Shown here in pieces: positions 5,585-7,691 of a stretch of DNA of 7,691 nt. Position numbers and translations under genes: made by a program. Numbering within the stretch: position 1 is the stretch's first letter; each line of letters opens with the position of its first letter. The notes under the pieces were generated by a model. It was not told the origin of the DNA. It worked only from the letters and a program-made list of their open reading frames with translations, and did not search any database. This DNA is from Myxococcota bacterium (GTDB lineage: Bacteria; Myxococcota; Polyangia; GCA-2747355; JAKLHH01): the NCBI GenBank assembly GCA_022710245.1, contig JAKLHH010000331.1, forward strand, positions 1 through 7,691, read 5' to 3'.

Positions 5585-5627
5585 CCTGCGACAACTCCGC
5601 CTCGTTCCCGACGGAGAGGCCCGGTGA
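5247..5627 (+). CDS. Unrecognised 126-aa protein coupled to the tyrosine recombinase
   Basis: ATG 5247 begins METYKMVLSPSARWTRVLL, with GGAG 5 nt upstream. The protein is a compact alpha/beta-looking sequence with an Arg-rich segment (GRRRRRGRRIRG, residues ~96-107) and a tail VGEFGDLRQLRLVPDGEAR. No membrane segment, signal peptide or known catalytic motif is visible. Its TGA stop overlaps the GTG start of the recombinase (GTGA, 5624-5627), so the two are almost certainly co-translated. An accessory role in recombination, such as DNA binding or directionality, is inference from position and basic character only. The frame is open further upstream (possible ATG 5139), but the codons there look less natural. 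Confidence 0.65.
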   Translation: METYKMVLSPSARWTRVLLTHGPDELLRAILPPPARVQHERVASTFLESLALWLDTPLRVVLSVDAQQAGFCLGLTDELGIGARSLFYHVEVQERGRRRRRGRRIRGVGEFGDLRQLRLVPDGEAR

Positions 5628-6664
5628 CGCGAGGCCCCAGAGCAGGCGTGTGCCTTCGGCTGGATGAGGACGGCCGCTACTGGCTGTTCGATGGCCGCCG
5701 GCCCATCGCCGAAGCCAACCGCTTCCTGACGGCGCTCGTGGTTCGTGGGCTTTCCCCCGCGACCCTGCGTGCCTATGGCTTCGACCTGGTCACGTTGTAC
5801 CGCTGGCTGCGGCGTCACCGGCTCGCGCTACGCGCGGTCACGGCGGCCAAGCTGCTCGACTACGTGGCCGCTCAGCGCGTCGCGGGCGCGCAGCCGAGCA
5901 GTATCAACCGCCGACTGACGACAGCGCGGTTGCTGTACCGCTTCTCCACCGGCGAAGACCTGGAAACCGTCTCCGGCCTTGGGCCCGCGCCGCACTATCG
6001 TGGTCGCGGCCGCGATCACTACTTGGGGCTGCACGCGCTCGCGCGCTCGCGTCGTCCCAAGCTGCGCGTCAAGGTGCCCCGGCGGATCGTCGAGCCGCTG
6101 TCGAGCGCGGAGGTCCGTCGTTTCCTGCGCAGCCTGCGGCGATATCGCGACCTCGCCATCGTGCACTTGATGCTTCTGTGTGGGCTGCGTTCCGCCGAGG
6201 TCCTCCGGCTCGAGCCGGGCGACGTGCTCTTCGAGGACGGACAGCTCCGTGTCCGCGGCAAGGGTGAGCGGGACCGCGTCTTGCCGCTACCGAGCTTGGT
6301 CGCCTGCTCGGTCGCCGACTACGTGCACTGGGAGCGGCCCACCGACTCTTCGACGCCGCGACTGTTCGTCGTCCTGCAGGGCGCGAAGCGCGGCCGCGCA
6401 ATGACTGCCGCCGGCCTGCGCAGCCTCTTTCGACAGCGCCGGCGTGACCAAGCCATAGCCCGAGCAAATCCGCACCGCTTCCGCCACACCTTCGGCGCCG
6501 ACATGGCTCGCGCCGGTGTGCGGCTCCCCATCCTCCAACGCATGATGGGCCACGCCGACGGCAAGACGACGCTCCAGTACATCCATCTCTCGATGGCCGA
6601 CATCGCCGACGAGTACCGCCGCGCCATCGAGGAGCTTCAGCGGCGGTACCGCTCGACCCGGTAG
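5624..6664 (+). CDS. Tyrosine recombinase / integrase
   Basis: This 346-aa protein belongs to the phage-integrase/XerC-like family, which cuts and rejoins DNA through a covalent phosphotyrosine. The N-terminal SAM-like core-binding domain spans about residues 30-115 (RFLTALVVRGLSPATLRAYGFD in part), followed by a linker of ~40 residues and the catalytic domain from ~155. All catalytic residues are visible: R189 in CGLRSAEVL, K213 in GKGERDR, H284 and R287 in HRFRH, H310 in MMGHADGKTTLQYIH, and nucleophile Y319. It is of ordinary length, uninterrupted, and probably active. The GTG start is fixed by the GTGA overlap with the preceding gene. With the two small genes before it, it forms an operon that looks like a mobile element or integrase cassette. 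It is followed at once by a truncated HNH gene. It is not a convincing chromosomal XerC/D because of its setting. Confidence 0.93.
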   Translation: MTRGPRAGVCLRLDEDGRYWLFDGRRPIAEANRFLTALVVRGLSPATLRAYGFDLVTLYRWLRRHRLALRAVTAAKLLDYVAAQRVAGAQPSSINRRLTTARLLYRFSTGEDLETVSGLGPAPHYRGRGRDHYLGLHALARSRRPKLRVKVPRRIVEPLSSAEVRRFLRSLRRYRDLAIVHLMLLCGLRSAEVLRLEPGDVLFEDGQLRVRGKGERDRVLPLPSLVACSVADYVHWERPTDSSTPRLFVVLQGAKRGRAMTAAGLRSLFRQRRRDQAIARANPHRFRHTFGADMARAGVRLPILQRMMGHADGKTTLQYIHLSMADIADEYRRAIEELQRRYRSTR

Positions 6665-6825
6665 GACAATGCCTCTCGAGCCCATCGATTTCCCACGCAG
6701 CACATCGGCGCGCATGGTCCATCAGACGGCCTTGCCGCCCACATGCGCTGGGGCTCGTCGCACAGTGGGCCCTCGCGGGTAGCGGCGAACGGTCGCGCGG
6801 TCGCGAGGGCCGCTTCGAGGTTGTC

Positions 6826-7419
6826 GTGCACGTGGACGCCGAGCTGCTGGCGGGGGATGCGCCGATCGGCCGCTGCGGGCTCGAGGGGGGACCGGGGAGG
6901 CTCCCCGCGGAGACGGTGCGACGGCTCTGTTGCTCCTCGCCGGTGGTGACGCTGCCTCACGGCAAGGAGGGGGAGCTCCTCGGGCCGGGACGGCGCACGC
7001 GCGGCGTCTCTGCCCCGCTCTGGCGGGCGCTCCGGAGTCGCGACGAGACCTGCGCCTTTCCTGGCTGCGCGGCGCGCCATGGGCTTGTGGTCCATCATGT
7101 GGAGCACTGGGTGCACGGCGGCGAGACCAGGCTGCCGAACCTGATCCGGGTCTGCAGGGCGCACCACTGGGCGCTGCACGAGGGCGGCTTCCGCGTCGAC
7201 GGGCGCGCGCCCGCCGCGCTGCGCTTCCGCGCTCCCGGCGGTGACCTGCTTCCGGCGAGCCCGGTCCCACCAGAAACCGACTGCCGGGCGCTCGCTCGCC
7301 GCAACCGAGAGCTCGGGATCGCCATCGGTCCGCAGACCGGGCTCACGCGCTGGCAGGGCGAGGCGATGGACTACGACTGGGCGGTCCAGAGCCTCCTGCG
7401 CTACCGGCGGGCGGGCTAG
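6826..7419 (+). CDS. DUF222-type HNH endonuclease, 5'-truncated
   Basis: The 197-aa product matches the C-terminal half of DUF222/HNH proteins, normally roughly 400-500 aa. FEVVVHVDAELLA and the AET..L segment are the end of the DUF222 region; DETCAFPGC..RHGLVVHHVEHWVHGGET..NLIRVCRAHHWALHEGGF is the HNH core, with C76, C81, H90/H91, N105, C110 and H113/H114. The nuclease core is intact. Family resemblance continues upstream of GTG 6826 in the same frame (HALGLVAQWALA from 6742) with no stop but no start either, so the gene has lost its 5' half. The lost half is not found before the recombinase operon. The TAG stop at 7417-7419 is contributed by the first bases of the second MITE-like element, so the C-terminus may also be altered. 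It is probably a remnant. Confidence 0.8.
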   Translation: MHVDAELLAGDAPIGRCGLEGGPGRLPAETVRRLCCSSPVVTLPHGKEGELLGPGRRTRGVSAPLWRALRSRDETCAFPGCAARHGLVVHHVEHWVHGGETRLPNLIRVCRAHHWALHEGGFRVDGRAPAALRFRAPGGDLLPASPVPPETDCRALARRNRELGIAIGPQTGLTRWQGEAMDYDWAVQSLLRYRRAG

Positions 7420-7691
7420 ATGACCGAACCCGATGCCCGATCAGCAACCACCCTGATCAGCAGATAGGCGGCGCGTGGCGCGCCGCGAGACCAGCCAGCG
7501 GCTGGTGCCCCCTGCCTGATCCCGGCGCGTCGCGGAGCGCCGCGAGGACGGGGCACCCCCTGCCTGATCCCGGCGCGTCGCGGAGCGCCGCGAGGACGGG
7601 GCACCCCCTGCGTGATCCCGGCGCGTCGCGGAGCGCCGCGAGGACGGGGCACCCCCTGCGTGATCCCGGCGCGTCGCGGAGCGCCGCGAGG
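7417..7691. mobile_element. MITE-like element, copy 2 (left part; runs off the window)
   Basis: The first 27 bp match the left end of the element at 1417 at 20 positions (shared core TARATGACCGA). At 7467-7486 comes AGGCGGCGCGTGG then GCGCCGCG, as in copy 1 at 1470-1489, with almost the same spacing (47 against 50 bp from ATGACCGA). Hairpins follow: GCGGCGCG-TGG-CGCGCCGC (7468-7486) and ACCAGCC-AGC-GGCTGGT (7490-7506), then the 48-bp repeats. The right end and any second direct repeat lie outside the window. The insertion abuts the HNH gene and supplies its stop codon. Confidence 0.6.
7508..7691 (+). repeat. 48-bp tandem repeat, about 3.8 copies, continuing past the window
   Basis: Units start at 7508, 7556, 7604 and 7652 (the last incomplete). 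They are nearly identical; units 1-2 read TGCCTGATCC and units 3-4 TGCGTGATCC. Each unit holds CGGCGC...GCGCCG (7523-7528/7537-7542 in the first), flanked by outer arms GTGCCCC/GGGGCAC (7505-7511/7550-7556). One such unit, with other stem sequences, is present once in copy 1 (1588-1641). Since 48 is a multiple of three, a minus-strand frame stays open and translates to a 16-residue Arg/Pro-rich repeat, which I consider spurious. Confidence 0.9.

Noticed and set aside
7416..7691. Minus-strand protein with 16-residue Arg/Pro repeats, and the idea of a CRISPR array
   Set aside because: The 48-bp units are contiguous with no unique spacers, and the peptide is a by-product of a repeat length divisible by three.
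6826..7691. HNH gene plus structured repeats as an IscB/omega-RNA (HEARO) system
   Set aside because: IscB needs split RuvC motifs and an arginine-rich bridge helix around the HNH; this protein has a DUF222-type arrangement, and the hairpins belong to a separate dispersed element.

Overview
This is high-GC bacterial DNA with GC-rich third codon positions, GTG/TTG starts and many GTGA stop/start overlaps. The gene types (rhomboid-TPR protein, TPR lipoprotein, DUF222-type HNH remnant, small cysteine-rich protein next to a tyrosine recombinase) and the dense intergenic hairpin repeats suggest a myxobacterium-like or other deltaproteobacterial genome. That placement is inference; no rRNA or marker gene is present.

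Layout. (1) 100-227: three copies of a dispersed 'PAEAGI / RIPASAGMT' type repeat. (2) 230-1273 (+): a multi-pass membrane protein resembling GT-C (PMT/ArnT/GT39-like) glycosyltransferases, lacking the expected catalytic N-terminus and running in frame out of the repeats. (3) 1398-2495 (+): an exported protein with two FG-GAP/VCBS-like DxDGDG calcium loops. Its signal-peptide region is split by a 290-bp MITE-like element (1417-1706) with imperfect terminal inverted repeats and 10-11 bp direct repeats. (4) 4287-2547 (-): a tightly packed operon of a TPR-like lipoprotein, a 38-codon ORF joined to both neighbours by GTGA overlaps, and a rhomboid protease with a C-terminal TPR-like domain. (5) 4288-4891: a gene-free stretch holding 45-bp tandem repeats, compound hairpins and a perfect 13-bp-stem hairpin. 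(6) 4892-6664 (+): a cysteine-rich small protein, an unrecognised 126-aa protein and a complete tyrosine recombinase, which look like a mobile-element operon. (7) 6826-7419 (+): the C-terminal part of a DUF222-type HNH endonuclease, 5'-truncated. (8) 7417-7691: a second copy of the MITE-like element, which supplies the HNH stop codon and carries a 48-bp hairpin unit about 3.8 times before the window ends.

How it fits together. The rhomboid operon is the only region that looks intact and housekeeping-like, probably acting on envelope proteins. The rest looks like a zone of repeated insertion: a repeat-fused membrane gene, a gene split by a MITE, a recombinase operon beside a truncated HNH gene, and a second MITE at that gene's end. 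The most notable result is the non-autonomous element seen at 1417 and 7417. Its ends are similar, and its internal nested hairpins keep their architecture while the stem sequences change between copies. No CRISPR array, tRNA or rRNA was seen.
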